21,420 bases of DNA from a virus, in the IMG/VR virus record IMGVR_UViG_3300010885_041680, positions 1-21,420 of that record; one strand, 5' to 3'. Shown here piece after piece: positions 1-8,463 of the stretch. Made by a program: the position numbers and the translations under genes. The notes under the pieces are model-generated. The model was not told the origin of the DNA. It searched no databases and was given only the letters and a program-made list of their open reading frames with translations. Within the stretch, counting starts at the first letter, position 1, and every line of letters begins with the position of its first letter.

Positions 1-269
1 AGCCGGGAGCGTATAGATCTGGGGCAATAGTCAGATGTAGAAAAGGGGATATTTGGAAAAATTTAAAAGAAGAAGAAAAAGAAACTATTCATAAATGGTT
101 CTCCAGACAAGGAGCACCAGGCTCTAGTTCAGGATGGATTGATTGCAATACTTGCCGTGAAGTAGACGGAAAAAAACAATGCAAAGCATGCGGTAGAGCA
201 AAAGGAGAAAAAAGATCTAAAAAACCTAGATGCAGACCTACGCCTTCTGCATGTAAAAGAAAAAAATAA
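1..269 (+). CDS. Cysteine-rich small protein, N-terminus cut by window edge
   Basis: An open frame entering from the left edge (first complete codon at base 3) ends at TAA 267-269, leaving about 88 residues. It is strongly basic in its second half and carries a CNTC pair, a CKACGR motif and a tail with two further cysteines (the second in the string RPTPSAC), so a zinc-stabilised fold is possible. A stretch reading YRSGAIVRCRKGDIWKN precedes the cysteine region. Short proteins with this kind of GWxDC...CGR...CRPT ending occur in phages and other viruses as uncharacterised families; I do not assign a named family. The next gene starts six bases after the stop, so the two are probably co-transcribed. 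The true start lies outside the window. Confidence 0.6.
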   Translation, partial: PGAYRSGAIVRCRKGDIWKNLKEEEKETIHKWFSRQGAPGSSSGWIDCNTCREVDGKKQCKACGRAKGEKRSKKPRCRPTPSACKRKK

Positions 270-275
270 AAAATA

Positions 276-776
276 ATGATAAAGCTTAAAAAAATTTTAA
301 CAGAAGTATCATACGAAAAATCAGGGTTAAAAAATCCTAAATTAGCCGATAGAGATAAAGACGATAAAATATCTTCTTGGGAAAAAAATGTGGCTAAAAG
401 TATAGAAAAAAATCTAGACGAAGAGGGAGATACATACAATATTGGTATGAAAAGATATACAACATCTAAACCGACTTTGTCTCAAAATATGTGTGTCGAA
501 TGCGGAGGAATGATGTACGAAGATATGTGTATGGAATGTGGTTGCGACGAACCAAACCAAGATTCCTACGAAGGCGGGTACGAACACAGCGAAGAAAGTC
601 AAGATCACGAAGTCAGTATGTCTCAAAATCTTTTAAAAGACATAATAAGTAATGCTTCACAGCTTATGAATAAAATAGGAGAAGACGAAAAAGATATGCC
701 GGCGTGGATTCAAGATCACATATCTCAAGCACAAAATTTCATAAATCAAGCAAATACTGGATATTACGATTACTAA
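276..776 (+). CDS. EF-hand-like plus zinc-ribbon head-region protein, function unknown
   Basis: A 166-residue protein with three visible parts. Residues 25-36 (DRDKDDKISSWE) fit the 12-residue EF-hand or dockerin-type calcium loop, with Asp at 1, 3 and 5, Ile at 8 and Glu at 12. Residues 73-88 hold CVEC and CMEC pairs (C73, C76, C85, C88), a zinc-ribbon knuckle. The C-terminal part (about 115-166) is helical and has a W-x-x-x-x-I-x-x-A-x-x-F segment similar to helical modules in other phage head proteins. The N-terminus MIKLKKILTE ends in L-T-E, which fits the prohead-protease rule (L/I)-x-E, so it may be a cleaved capsid-targeting peptide (inference). No Shine-Dalgarno; the leader is A-rich. 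I do not recognise a specific function. Confidence 0.75.
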   Translation: MIKLKKILTEVSYEKSGLKNPKLADRDKDDKISSWEKNVAKSIEKNLDEEGDTYNIGMKRYTTSKPTLSQNMCVECGGMMYEDMCMECGCDEPNQDSYEGGYEHSEESQDHEVSMSQNLLKDIISNASQLMNKIGEDEKDMPAWIQDHISQAQNFINQANTGYYDY

Positions 777-786
777 TACAATATAA

Positions 787-2868
787 ATGAATAATTTAGA
801 CATATTAAAAAAATTGATACTTCAAGAAGAAGAGCAGGATGACAAAGAAAGAATGGAGACTTCTCCAAAAACTTTCGAAGACGATCCTATGAATTTTATC
901 TTGGCAAAGTACGATGGTCTTAAAGAGATTATGAGTGAATTGATGTCTGAAGATTTCGAAGAATTACTAACTGGTATCTATATATTAGCGTATAAACCAA
1001 CTCAACTTAAAATAGTTTTACATAATGGTCAATATTTCTTTATGACTTTTATGGGAGAAGCTTATCAAGCTACAGTTTCTGGTAAGAATTATTTTTTATT
1101 GAATACTGGAGAAAAACAAAGAGCGATGATGGCGATATCTAGATTGCTTAGATGGGGAAGTCCTTTAAAAGTCAAAGGTCCTGAAGGAGCTGAGCAAGAC
1201 GCTACAACAACAGAAGAAACACCGATCGAAACACCACCTGCAGAAGGATCAGAAACAACAGGTGGTGAAGAAGGAGAAACTTTAGAAGAATCTAAAAAAA
1301 AAATAGAATTAAAAGTTTTAGAAACTCTTTTTAATTCATCGAATTTTTTATCAGAAGTAAAAAAAAGTTCAAATAACATTACTCAAGAAGAAGCTGATAA
1401 GATTTTAAAATCTTCTGCATATAAGAAATTAAATATAGTAAAAACAACTTTAGATAAAAATAATATCATTATATATGCATCAGATATATCTAAAAAAGAC
1501 AGATCAACTATATTACAAAATATAGCAAAAGATACAAAAGGAAAATATATTCAATCAAAAGAATCTACTGCTGGAGCTGTACAAAATTCTATAAATGGTA
1601 AACCATATATAATAACAATAAAAGTAACTGCTGAAGAAAAAACAGATACTGATTTAAAAGAAGGAATGTCAGTTGTATTAGCAAATATTCCTAATCTAAC
1701 TCCTGCTACCCCTAAAAATGTAGAATCTATAATTAATAAAATGATTAAGGATCTTAAAAATACTGAAGGTCTAAGTGAAGTTACAATAAATAAAATAAAA
1801 TCATATTTAACCACTTTAAAACTAAAATTAAAATCAAATCCAGCAATATCGCAAAAAGTATGTAGTATACTGAATGAAAATATTTCTCAAGGTTCTTCAT
1901 TTCAAGTTTTCTTAAAGAAAAATCCTAATTTTAGAATAGAAAGAGGACAAATGAAAGATGAATTATTTACGAAAATTAGGAGTGCTGGATCTAAAATAAC
2001 AAACCTTCCAGCCGATAAATGGTGTCCTGGAGATATATATTTTATTAGAAAAGGAAGTGAAAGCAATATTGATTCTACTATAAAAACTGCTCTATCTACA
2101 GAGAATAAAGAATCTGCTATTGCCATTTTAAATAGTATGTTTTCACCAATTCCAGATTTTAATTCTAGAGTAGATAAAAAGCATAATATAGTTGCAGTTT
2201 CATTAAAACAATCATCAGCTCAAGGTGGAAAGTTAAAATCTGTGTTTCAACAATACGAAGGAACTAATAAAGAATATAATATATCGAAAGAAGAAATGTC
2301 TCTACCAGATAAAAAATTGGCAGATATAATAACTAAAATGAGAAACGATGTAAAAGCGGCAATCAAATCAGAAAAATCTACTAATTATATATATAATCCT
2401 TGCGATATCATATCTGTAAAAGATCATAAAAAATTATTAGGAAAATTTGGAGCTTATAAAGCTTTAGAATATATAATGAAATATATCGCAAAAAAAGGAG
2501 ATAGTTTAGATGATGCTTTAGTTGGAATAACTGCGTATGGATTTGGAATTGTTAAAAAAGATAATATTCCAATCAATCCACCATTTTTAAAACTTATTGC
2601 TTCTTCGAAAGGCATAGTAACCGAACCTCAATATTTTGAACCCGGTAGAACAGTTAGATTAATGAGTTTATCTGGAGATAATAAGCCTCCTCAAATTCAA
2701 ATAGTTGACGGACCTGACTATGGAGGAATTGCCATATATTTGACATTAGCACTTCAGGGATCTAATAAGCAAGGAGAAGAAGAAAAAATTAAATACGAAG
2801 TAAATTTTAGATATAATGGAGGAGATCAATTGACTATAGAATTAGGAAATCCTAAACATATAAATTAA
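787..2868 (+). CDS. Large phage protein of unknown function, multidomain
   Basis: 693 residues, the largest complete protein here. A folded N-terminal part (about 30-130, with aromatic strands such as NGQYFFMTFMGEAY) is followed by a low-complexity Thr/Glu/Pro/Gly linker (about 131-168), a Lys/Asn/Ser-rich middle, and a C-terminal part (about 540-693) with an amphipathic helix region and a beta-rich end. DKWCPGDIYFI (410-420) looks like the (D/S)KWxPxDI motif I associate with uncharacterised large-phage proteins; I know of no proven role. LNE-N at 362-365 and LQE near residue 14 fit the prohead-protease rule. It lies ten bases after the previous gene and five before the next. A structural or head-internal role is inferred from position only. 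I see no enzyme signature I trust. Confidence 0.75.
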   Translation: MNNLDILKKLILQEEEQDDKERMETSPKTFEDDPMNFILAKYDGLKEIMSELMSEDFEELLTGIYILAYKPTQLKIVLHNGQYFFMTFMGEAYQATVSGKNYFLLNTGEKQRAMMAISRLLRWGSPLKVKGPEGAEQDATTTEETPIETPPAEGSETTGGEEGETLEESKKKIELKVLETLFNSSNFLSEVKKSSNNITQEEADKILKSSAYKKLNIVKTTLDKNNIIIYASDISKKDRSTILQNIAKDTKGKYIQSKESTAGAVQNSINGKPYIITIKVTAEEKTDTDLKEGMSVVLANIPNLTPATPKNVESIINKMIKDLKNTEGLSEVTINKIKSYLTTLKLKLKSNPAISQKVCSILNENISQGSSFQVFLKKNPNFRIERGQMKDELFTKIRSAGSKITNLPADKWCPGDIYFIRKGSESNIDSTIKTALSTENKESAIAILNSMFSPIPDFNSRVDKKHNIVAVSLKQSSAQGGKLKSVFQQYEGTNKEYNISKEEMSLPDKKLADIITKMRNDVKAAIKSEKSTNYIYNPCDIISVKDHKKLLGKFGAYKALEYIMKYIAKKGDSLDDALVGITAYGFGIVKKDNIPINPPFLKLIASSKGIVTEPQYFEPGRTVRLMSLSGDNKPPQIQIVDGPDYGGIAIYLTLALQGSNKQGEEEKIKYEVNFRYNGGDQLTIELGNPKHIN

Positions 2869-2873
2869 AAATT

Positions 2874-3236
2874 ATGACATTCGACTTACAAAAATATCTA
2901 ATAGAAAATAATCTCACTCTAACAGGCAGACGAAGACTATTCGAAGATGTAGATCCAGATGAAACTCCTGAACCTACTAAAGACGATATGAAGAGCACCG
3001 ATAAAGAGATGAAGAATTTAGATAAGAATAAAAAAGAACTAGGTCAATTACAAGCAAAAGCAAAAGACATAATTTTTAAGTATACAATTGATACTCCACA
3101 AGGTAGAAAAATAAAAGGCAGTATCACTGATTACAAAAAAGCTATAGGAGATATTCCTAAAAAAATAAAAGAGTTAGAGAAAAAAATTAAAGCCGTAGAA
3201 AACCCAACGACAGATGATACAGATGAACAAGATTAA
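2874..3236 (+). CDS. Small charged coiled-coil protein, unknown function
   Basis: 120 residues, very rich in Lys, Asp and Glu, with long helical heptad-like stretches at about 40-70 and 88-110 and an acidic disordered tail. The N-terminus reads MTFDLQKYLIENN, whose L-I-E at residues 9-11 fits the same (L/I)-x-E pattern seen at the start of several head-region proteins here, so it may be cargo or scaffold-associated (inference). The start ATG follows an AAATTAAAAATT leader without Shine-Dalgarno. Its last codons overlap the next gene if that gene uses its most upstream ATG. No family recognised. Confidence 0.65.
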   Translation: MTFDLQKYLIENNLTLTGRRRLFEDVDPDETPEPTKDDMKSTDKEMKNLDKNKKELGQLQAKAKDIIFKYTIDTPQGRKIKGSITDYKKAIGDIPKKIKELEKKIKAVENPTTDDTDEQD

Positions 3237-3567
3237 TAACAAAATGATTATTAACGTAGTTATAGGAATAATACTACTATGTGTATTTGTTTTTTTAGCA
3301 ATTCCAAAACCAAGTATGCCAGCAGATTTAAGAGCGAGCATAGATTCTTTAACAACTCAAAATAGAAAATTAATAGAGCACCAAAAACGAATGGATAGCG
3401 CTATCTCTGCATATCAATCTCAAGTTAATCAAATTGATAATCATATAAGTCATATTAAAAGTCAAACTACTATTGTTAACAAATATTACAATGATTTAGG
3501 ACAACAAGTAGATCAATATAAGCCAACTCAAGTTGATTCATTTTTTAAATCAAGATATAACTATTAA
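3214..3567 (+). CDS. N-terminally membrane-anchored coiled-coil protein, possible i-spanin-like
   Basis: 117 residues from the first ATG. Residues about 12-30 form one hydrophobic membrane segment, followed by PKPSMP and then a long Gln/Ser/Asn-rich coiled coil (about 37-95), ending in VDSFFKSRYNY. This N-anchor plus periplasmic coiled-coil layout is that of inner-membrane spanins (Rz-type), and the next gene encodes a second exported coiled-coil protein. The start is uncertain: ATGs at 3214 and 3223 overlap the upstream gene, while ATG 3244 avoids overlap and still keeps the membrane segment. The stop shares TAATG with the next start, suggesting translational coupling. Lysis function is inferred from topology and pairing; a tail or membrane accessory role is possible. 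Confidence 0.6.
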   Translation: MIQMNKINNKMIINVVIGIILLCVFVFLAIPKPSMPADLRASIDSLTTQNRKLIEHQKRMDSAISAYQSQVNQIDNHISHIKSQTTIVNKYYNDLGQQVDQYKPTQVDSFFKSRYNY

Positions 3568-4013
3568 TGAAAAATATATTAATTACACTATTAACGTTAT
3601 TATCGTTTTCTAGTAAATCACAGACACTTCCTACATATGATAGCTTAGGTAATGTTACATATTATACTGAAGATACAATCAAATTACCATTTTCAATAGC
3701 TAAAAAAATAACTAGGGAATTAGTTGGATGCGATAGCGCTAAAGCAATACTTGACTTAACTAAAGATCAACTTGCATTAACTGAACAAAAAGTAGTATTA
3801 AAAGATAATATCATTTCCAATTACATTCAAAAAGAGGTATTATATGAACAACGCATCTCAAACGAAAAAGAAAAATTCAATATACAAGGCGTATATGTAA
3901 AACGTTTAGAGTGGGACAATAAAAAATTGCGTATTAAGTTAACTCTTTGGAAAATTGGCTTCTCAGCAGGAGTTGCAACAGCAGTTCTTGGATACTTATA
4001 TCTCACCAAATAG
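3567..4013 (+). CDS. Secreted coiled-coil protein with C-terminal membrane segment, possible spanin partner
   Basis: 148 residues. The N-terminus has a short positive end and hydrophobic core followed by SSKSQ, resembling Bacteroidota signal peptides that end in a Gln just after cleavage. The middle (about 40-125) is a helical, charged coiled coil beginning LPFSIAKKITRELV. Residues about 129-147 (IGFSAGVATAVLGYLYL) form a C-terminal transmembrane helix. An exported coiled coil with a second anchor, directly after an N-anchored one, fits a spanin-like lysis pair. I see no lipobox cysteine just after the signal, so it is not a classical outer-membrane spanin. Proteins of this layout are common in Bacteroidota phages and prophages. 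The ORF ends in TAG, one of two TAG stops here. Confidence 0.6.
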   Translation: MKNILITLLTLLSFSSKSQTLPTYDSLGNVTYYTEDTIKLPFSIAKKITRELVGCDSAKAILDLTKDQLALTEQKVVLKDNIISNYIQKEVLYEQRISNEKEKFNIQGVYVKRLEWDNKKLRIKLTLWKIGFSAGVATAVLGYLYLTK

Positions 4014-4044
4014 ATATATAGTAATATTGACCGAATAAAATATA

Positions 4045-4052
4045 TATTTATA
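4045..4052 (+). promoter_or_regulatory. TATTTATA element upstream of terminase
   Basis: TATTTATA lies inside a very AT-rich 54-base gap, 15 bases before the GTG start of the terminase gene. The same octamer class (TATTTATA or TATTTATT) occurs in four other gaps of this window, making it a candidate late promoter core. Read on the other strand it is TATAAATA, the T4 late-promoter core, but pointing away from the genes. A run of A/T could produce it by chance. Confidence 0.35.
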
Positions 4053-4067
4053 AATTAAAAGGTATTC

Positions 4068-5666
4068 GTGTCAGAGCAAATAAGTATAAAAGAAAAAATA
4101 AAAGAGGAATTTATAAAATGTGCATCAGATCCAGTGTACTTCATGAAGAAGTATTATACGATCCAGCACCCTCAAAGAGGTCGCCAGCTTTTCGATCTAT
4201 ATCCTTTCCAAGAAAAAGTACTTCGCTTATTTCAAAAATATCCAGATTCAGTAATAAATAAATCTCGTCAGCTAGGTATCTCTACTCTCGTATCAGCCTA
4301 TTCTTTATGGATGATGATATTCAACAAAGACAAGAATATTCTTGTTATTGCAACCAAGCAGGATACTGCAAAAAACATGGTAACTAAAGTACGCTTTGCT
4401 TACGATAATTTGCCAATTTGGCTAAAGATCGGCTCTGCTGCTACTGAAAATAATAGATTGAGTTTGCGCTTGGCAAATGGTTCTCAAATCAAAGCCGTGT
4501 CTGCAGCAGGTGACTCTGGTCGTTCTGAAGCTGTATCTCTTCTAGTAATAGATGAAGCCGCATTTATTGATAATATCGATACAATATATACCGCGGCTAA
4601 AATGACATTGGCAACTGGTGGAGGATGCATAGCACTATCTACTCCTAATGGTGTTGGTAATTGGTTTCATAAGACGTATACAGAAGCTCAAAAACAAGAC
4701 AATAACTTTATTCCAATATCATTGCCATGGAGTGTTCATCCAGAACGTCAACAGGACTGGAGAGACAAACAAGATGTAGATCTAGGAAAAAGAAATGCTG
4801 CTCAAGAGTGTGATTGTTCATTTCTTAGCTCAGGAAATACAGTTATTGAACCTGATATTCTTACATGGTACGAACAGAATATGATATGTGATCCTCAAGA
4901 AAAACGAGGACCTGAAAAAGCATATTGGATTTGGGAATATCCTGATCCTATGAAATATTATGTCATTATTGGTGACGTTGCTCGTGGAGATGGGTCTGAT
5001 TACTCAGCATTTCACGTTATAGACATAGAAACTATGACACAAGTTGCTGAATATAAATCTCAAATAGGCACAAGAGAATATGCCAATGTACTCATAGCTG
5101 CAGCAACAGAATACAATCAAGCGTTGCTAGTAGTTGAAAACGCAAATATTGGCTGGGACGTAGTACAATCTATAGTAGAAAGTGGATATTCAAATATTTA
5201 TTATAGTCTAAGATCAGAAGGTAATTCAGATTTTACCACATATTTGAATAAATTTGAAAGAACAGACGGATTAGTACCGGGTTTTACAACATCTTTAAAA
5301 TCAAGACCTCTGGCAATAGAGAGAATGAGAGATGTTATAGAAAAAAAGCTTGCAACTATTAAATCGATTAGATTGCTAGAAGAGCTTAGAGTTTTTATTT
5401 GGAAAAATAATAAACAACAGGCTATGAACGGTTATAATGACGATCTTGTTATACCGTTTGCGATAGCAATGTATCTTAGAGAGACATCATTGAGATATAA
5501 AAAAACTGCTGAAAGTCTAACTTACAGCACATTAAACAATTATACAAAAACAACCGGCGATACGCCTCTTTATAATTCAAATAGTCATATGAATCAAAAT
5601 CCATGGACTATGCAAATAAGTAACTCACAAGGACAAGATACTCAAGATCTAACTTGGTTAATATAA
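4068..5666 (+). CDS. gp17: Terminase large subunit (gp17-like), ATPase-nuclease packaging motor
   Basis: 532 residues; pumps DNA into the prohead through the portal and cuts the concatemer. The ATPase domain has a Walker A-like KSRQLGIST (65-73), Walker B LLVIDEA (158-164) with D162 and E163, and the coupling motif STPNG (191-195). The RNase H-like nuclease domain has the expected acids: D303 in IIGDVARGDGSDY, E357 in LVVENAN and D458/D459 in GYNDDLV. The usual Walker A lysine before Thr/Ser is Ile; K65 before the loop may serve instead, as in deviant terminases. The start is GTG 4068: no in-frame ATG precedes the conserved region, and AAAAGG seven bases upstream is one of the few Shine-Dalgarno-like sequences here. 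The portal gene follows four bases after the stop. No small terminase gene is visible. Confidence 0.95.
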   Translation: MSEQISIKEKIKEEFIKCASDPVYFMKKYYTIQHPQRGRQLFDLYPFQEKVLRLFQKYPDSVINKSRQLGISTLVSAYSLWMMIFNKDKNILVIATKQDTAKNMVTKVRFAYDNLPIWLKIGSAATENNRLSLRLANGSQIKAVSAAGDSGRSEAVSLLVIDEAAFIDNIDTIYTAAKMTLATGGGCIALSTPNGVGNWFHKTYTEAQKQDNNFIPISLPWSVHPERQQDWRDKQDVDLGKRNAAQECDCSFLSSGNTVIEPDILTWYEQNMICDPQEKRGPEKAYWIWEYPDPMKYYVIIGDVARGDGSDYSAFHVIDIETMTQVAEYKSQIGTREYANVLIAAATEYNQALLVVENANIGWDVVQSIVESGYSNIYYSLRSEGNSDFTTYLNKFERTDGLVPGFTTSLKSRPLAIERMRDVIEKKLATIKSIRLLEELRVFIWKNNKQQAMNGYNDDLVIPFAIAMYLRETSLRYKKTAESLTYSTLNNYTKTTGDTPLYNSNSHMNQNPWTMQISNSQGQDTQDLTWLI

Positions 5667-5670
5667 CAAT

Positions 5671-7575
5671 ATGGCAGAACAACAACAAAGACAGAATAAT
5701 TTATTTTCTACACTTAGAAGATTATTTTCAACAGACGTAATAATAAGAAACGATGGCGAAGGATCTTTAAAAGTAATCGACGTTGATCGTATTCAAAATA
5801 ACGGTGTAATTCAGAATAATTCTTTAGTAGATAGGTTTCACAAGATTTATACGACTTCTACAGCTTATGGAGTCAATCTAAACCTAGCACAAAACTACCA
5901 ATCAGCCAGGGTTCAAATATATGCTGATTATGACGCTATGGATACAGATGCTATAGTTGCATCAGCCTTAGATATTTTAGCTGACGAATGTACGCTTAAA
6001 AACGAACAGGGAGAAGTTTTACAAATCAGATCATCAGATGAGAATATACAAAAAATACTATATAATTTATTCTATTCAGTGCTAAATATAGAATTTACTA
6101 TGTGGGGCTGGATAAGAAACATGTGTAAGTACGGAGATTTCTATTTAAAACTTGAAATAGCAGAAAAATATGGAGTATACAATGTTATTCCATTCTCTGC
6201 TTATAATGTAATTAGGCAGGAGGGATATAATCCAACAAATCCGAATGAAGTGAGATTTAAATACGACCCACTTGGAGCGCTTGGAACAACATCAGGATTT
6301 TCTTCGGCTTATAACAATGAAGATCCAGGAGTTTACTTTGATAATTATGAAATGGCTCATCTTAGATTAACTGGCGATGTAAATTATCTGCCTTATGGAA
6401 GATCTTATTTGGAACCAGGAAGAAAGCTATTTAAGCAATACACACTTATAGAAGACGCGATGTTAATTCATCGTATCACAAGAGCCCCAGAGCGTAGAAC
6501 TTTTTATGTAAATGTAGGAGCAATTCCTCCAAATGAAGTAGAAAACTATATGCAAAGAATGATTAGTAAGATGAAGAAGACTCCACTTATTGATCCACAA
6601 ACAGGAAATTATAATTTAAAATACAATCAACAAAATCTATTAGAAGATTTCTTTATCCCAGTTAGAGGCGGAGATACTACTACAAAAATAGATACAGCTA
6701 AAGGATTAGAGTATAATGCAATAGAAGACGTACAATATTTTAGAGAAAAGCTATTTGCGGCTCTTAAGATACCGAAAGCTTTCATGGGTTACGAAAAAGA
6801 TTTGACTGGTAAAGCCACATTAGCCGCCGAAGATATACGTTTCGCAAGAACGGTAGAAAGATTACAGAGAATTATCATATCCGAAATGACTAAAATAGCT
6901 TTAGTGCATTTGTATGCTCATGGATATACTAATGAATCAGCAGCTAATTTTACGCTATCTCTAACCAATCCATCAATCATTTACGAGCAAGAAAGAATTG
7001 CTCTTTTTAAAGAGAAAGTCGCTTTGGCAAAAGATGCGATGGATGGCAATCTACTTCCTAAAGACTTCATTTACGATAAGATATTCCAATTCTCTGAAGA
7101 TCAATACGCAGAAATGGAAGATTTAATAGTAGAAGACAAGAAAAAAGCATTTAGATTGAAACAAATTGAGGAAGAAGGAAACGATCCAGCAGAAACAAAT
7201 CAAGTATTTGGAACTCCACACCAATTAGCCAGCTTGTATGGTGGCAAAGGAGATAGCCCTTTAGATCTACCTACTGGATACGACGAAAAAGACGTACAAG
7301 ATGGTCCTGGAAGACCAAAAAAATATCAATCTAAAATAGGAACAGACGCATCGGCATTTGGTAGAGACGCTCTTGGCAAAAAAGATATGAAGAAAGGCAT
7401 GTCTCCAGAAGACTCTTTAAAAGTTCAATATAAAGGCGGACCGCTTGTTTACGAAACGTCTATGGCAGAGTATGTAAGAAACAAAGCTATGTTAGATGCA
7501 ATGGGTAGAAAAACAAATTTATTTAAGGGTCCATCTTTATTAAGTGAAGACAATATTAAATCAGATTTAACCTAA
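5671..7575 (+). CDS. gp20: Portal vertex protein (gp20-like)
   Basis: 634 residues. The dodecameric portal sits at one capsid vertex, starts prohead assembly and is the docking site for the terminase and then the neck. The T4-family signature is clear: a YGDFYLKLEI strand, an LPYGRSYLEPGRKLFKQY segment followed by LIEDAMLIHRITRAPERR and FYVNVG, and a late segment around KAFMGYEKDLTGKATLAAED that matches the region around the tunnel and clip. It is longer than T4 gp20 (about 520 residues); the excess is a C-terminal extension from about residue 500, rich in Gly, Pro and Lys, with the string GPGRPKKY. It starts just after the terminase stop, without Shine-Dalgarno. Sheath and tube genes (gp18, gp19), which separate terminase and portal in T4, are absent at this place. 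Confidence 0.93.
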   Translation: MAEQQQRQNNLFSTLRRLFSTDVIIRNDGEGSLKVIDVDRIQNNGVIQNNSLVDRFHKIYTTSTAYGVNLNLAQNYQSARVQIYADYDAMDTDAIVASALDILADECTLKNEQGEVLQIRSSDENIQKILYNLFYSVLNIEFTMWGWIRNMCKYGDFYLKLEIAEKYGVYNVIPFSAYNVIRQEGYNPTNPNEVRFKYDPLGALGTTSGFSSAYNNEDPGVYFDNYEMAHLRLTGDVNYLPYGRSYLEPGRKLFKQYTLIEDAMLIHRITRAPERRTFYVNVGAIPPNEVENYMQRMISKMKKTPLIDPQTGNYNLKYNQQNLLEDFFIPVRGGDTTTKIDTAKGLEYNAIEDVQYFREKLFAALKIPKAFMGYEKDLTGKATLAAEDIRFARTVERLQRIIISEMTKIALVHLYAHGYTNESAANFTLSLTNPSIIYEQERIALFKEKVALAKDAMDGNLLPKDFIYDKIFQFSEDQYAEMEDLIVEDKKKAFRLKQIEEEGNDPAETNQVFGTPHQLASLYGGKGDSPLDLPTGYDEKDVQDGPGRPKKYQSKIGTDASAFGRDALGKKDMKKGMSPEDSLKVQYKGGPLVYETSMAEYVRNKAMLDAMGRKTNLFKGPSLLSEDNIKSDLT

Positions 7576-7584
7576 CCGCAGATA

Positions 7585-7592
7585 TATTTATT
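7585..7592 (+). promoter_or_regulatory. TATTTATT element between portal and next gene
   Basis: TATTTATT sits in the 36-base gap after the portal gene, 19 bases before ATG 7612, preceded by CCGCAGATA. It is one of five TATTTAT(A/T) elements placed in gaps of this otherwise gene-dense window and is a candidate promoter core for the 7612-10297 gene group. No mapped start supports it. Confidence 0.35.
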
Positions 7593-7611
7593 ATCAGTAT
7601 AATCTAAATAA

Positions 7612-8463
7612 ATGATTAAACATTCAAAATATCGTAATACTGGAATTCTATTTGAATTGCTAGTTCGACAAACTACTTCTGATCTCTTAAATAATACGGA
7701 TTCTAAATCTGTAAAAATATTAAAGAAATATTTCGCCAATACAGAATTGGGAAAGGAGTATAGTTTATATAGCGCTCTAGCCACTAGTAAAAAACTAAGC
7801 GAAGCAAAAGCCGAGATATTAGTATCTACTTTGATAGAGCAATATAAAAAACTTGACTACGAAAAAATAAACAAGTTAAAGTATAATTTGATAAAAGAAA
7901 TTAAATCTAATTATGAATTAGAAGAGTTCTTTAAAGCTAAGATTTCTAATTATAAGCAATATGCATCTCTTTATACAATATTCGAATCTCAAAATAGCAA
8001 ATCTATAGATACAAAACAATTGATCTTGAATAAGATAACCTTATTAGAACAATTGACAGACGAATCTATTTCAGATAAAAAAGCTCCACAATCAATCATG
8101 GAAGATTTCATGAAAGAAGACAAAGAAGTTAGATTGCTGGCTTATAAAATATTAGTAGATAAATTTAACGATAAGTATGAAAGTTTAAGTGAGATTCAAA
8201 AGTCTGTTCTTAAACAATATATCAATAGCATAGCTGATACAAAATCTCTAACTACATATTTAAATAAGAGAATTTACGAAGTTAAAACAGAATTAAAGGC
8301 TCTATCAAAGTCAGTACCAGATAAAGTTTTAAAGATAAAATTACAAGAAGTTTTAAAACTTGTACAACCAATAGATGAAAATAAATCTATAAAAGACGAT
8401 ACAATTGTAGGTATACTTCAGTGTTACGACTTAATAGAAGAAATTAAAAGAGCAAATGTCTAA
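7612..8463 (+). CDS. Conserved-looking helical head-region protein, unknown function
   Basis: 283 residues, almost entirely helical and Lys/Glu/Leu-rich. The opening KYRNTGILFELLVRQ is distinctive and I believe it recurs in uncharacterised proteins beside the portal gene of other T4-like environmental phages; that is memory, not a search. GKEYSLYSAL (about 47-56) follows. No membrane segment, signal peptide or catalytic motif is evident. It lies between portal and protease, where T4 carries the prohead core genes 67 and 68, so a role in prohead core or assembly is plausible. Its last eight bases overlap the next gene. The start uses CTAAATAAATG without Shine-Dalgarno. Confidence 0.75.
   Translation: MIKHSKYRNTGILFELLVRQTTSDLLNNTDSKSVKILKKYFANTELGKEYSLYSALATSKKLSEAKAEILVSTLIEQYKKLDYEKINKLKYNLIKEIKSNYELEEFFKAKISNYKQYASLYTIFESQNSKSIDTKQLILNKITLLEQLTDESISDKKAPQSIMEDFMKEDKEVRLLAYKILVDKFNDKYESLSEIQKSVLKQYINSIADTKSLTTYLNKRIYEVKTELKALSKSVPDKVLKIKLQEVLKLVQPIDENKSIKDDTIVGILQCYDLIEEIKRANV

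Noticed and set aside
8456-8463. Possible frameshift joining the 283- and 569-residue frames
   Set aside because: The eight-base overlap is an ordinary stop/start overlap with a good ATG, and both proteins look complete; no slippery sequence seen.
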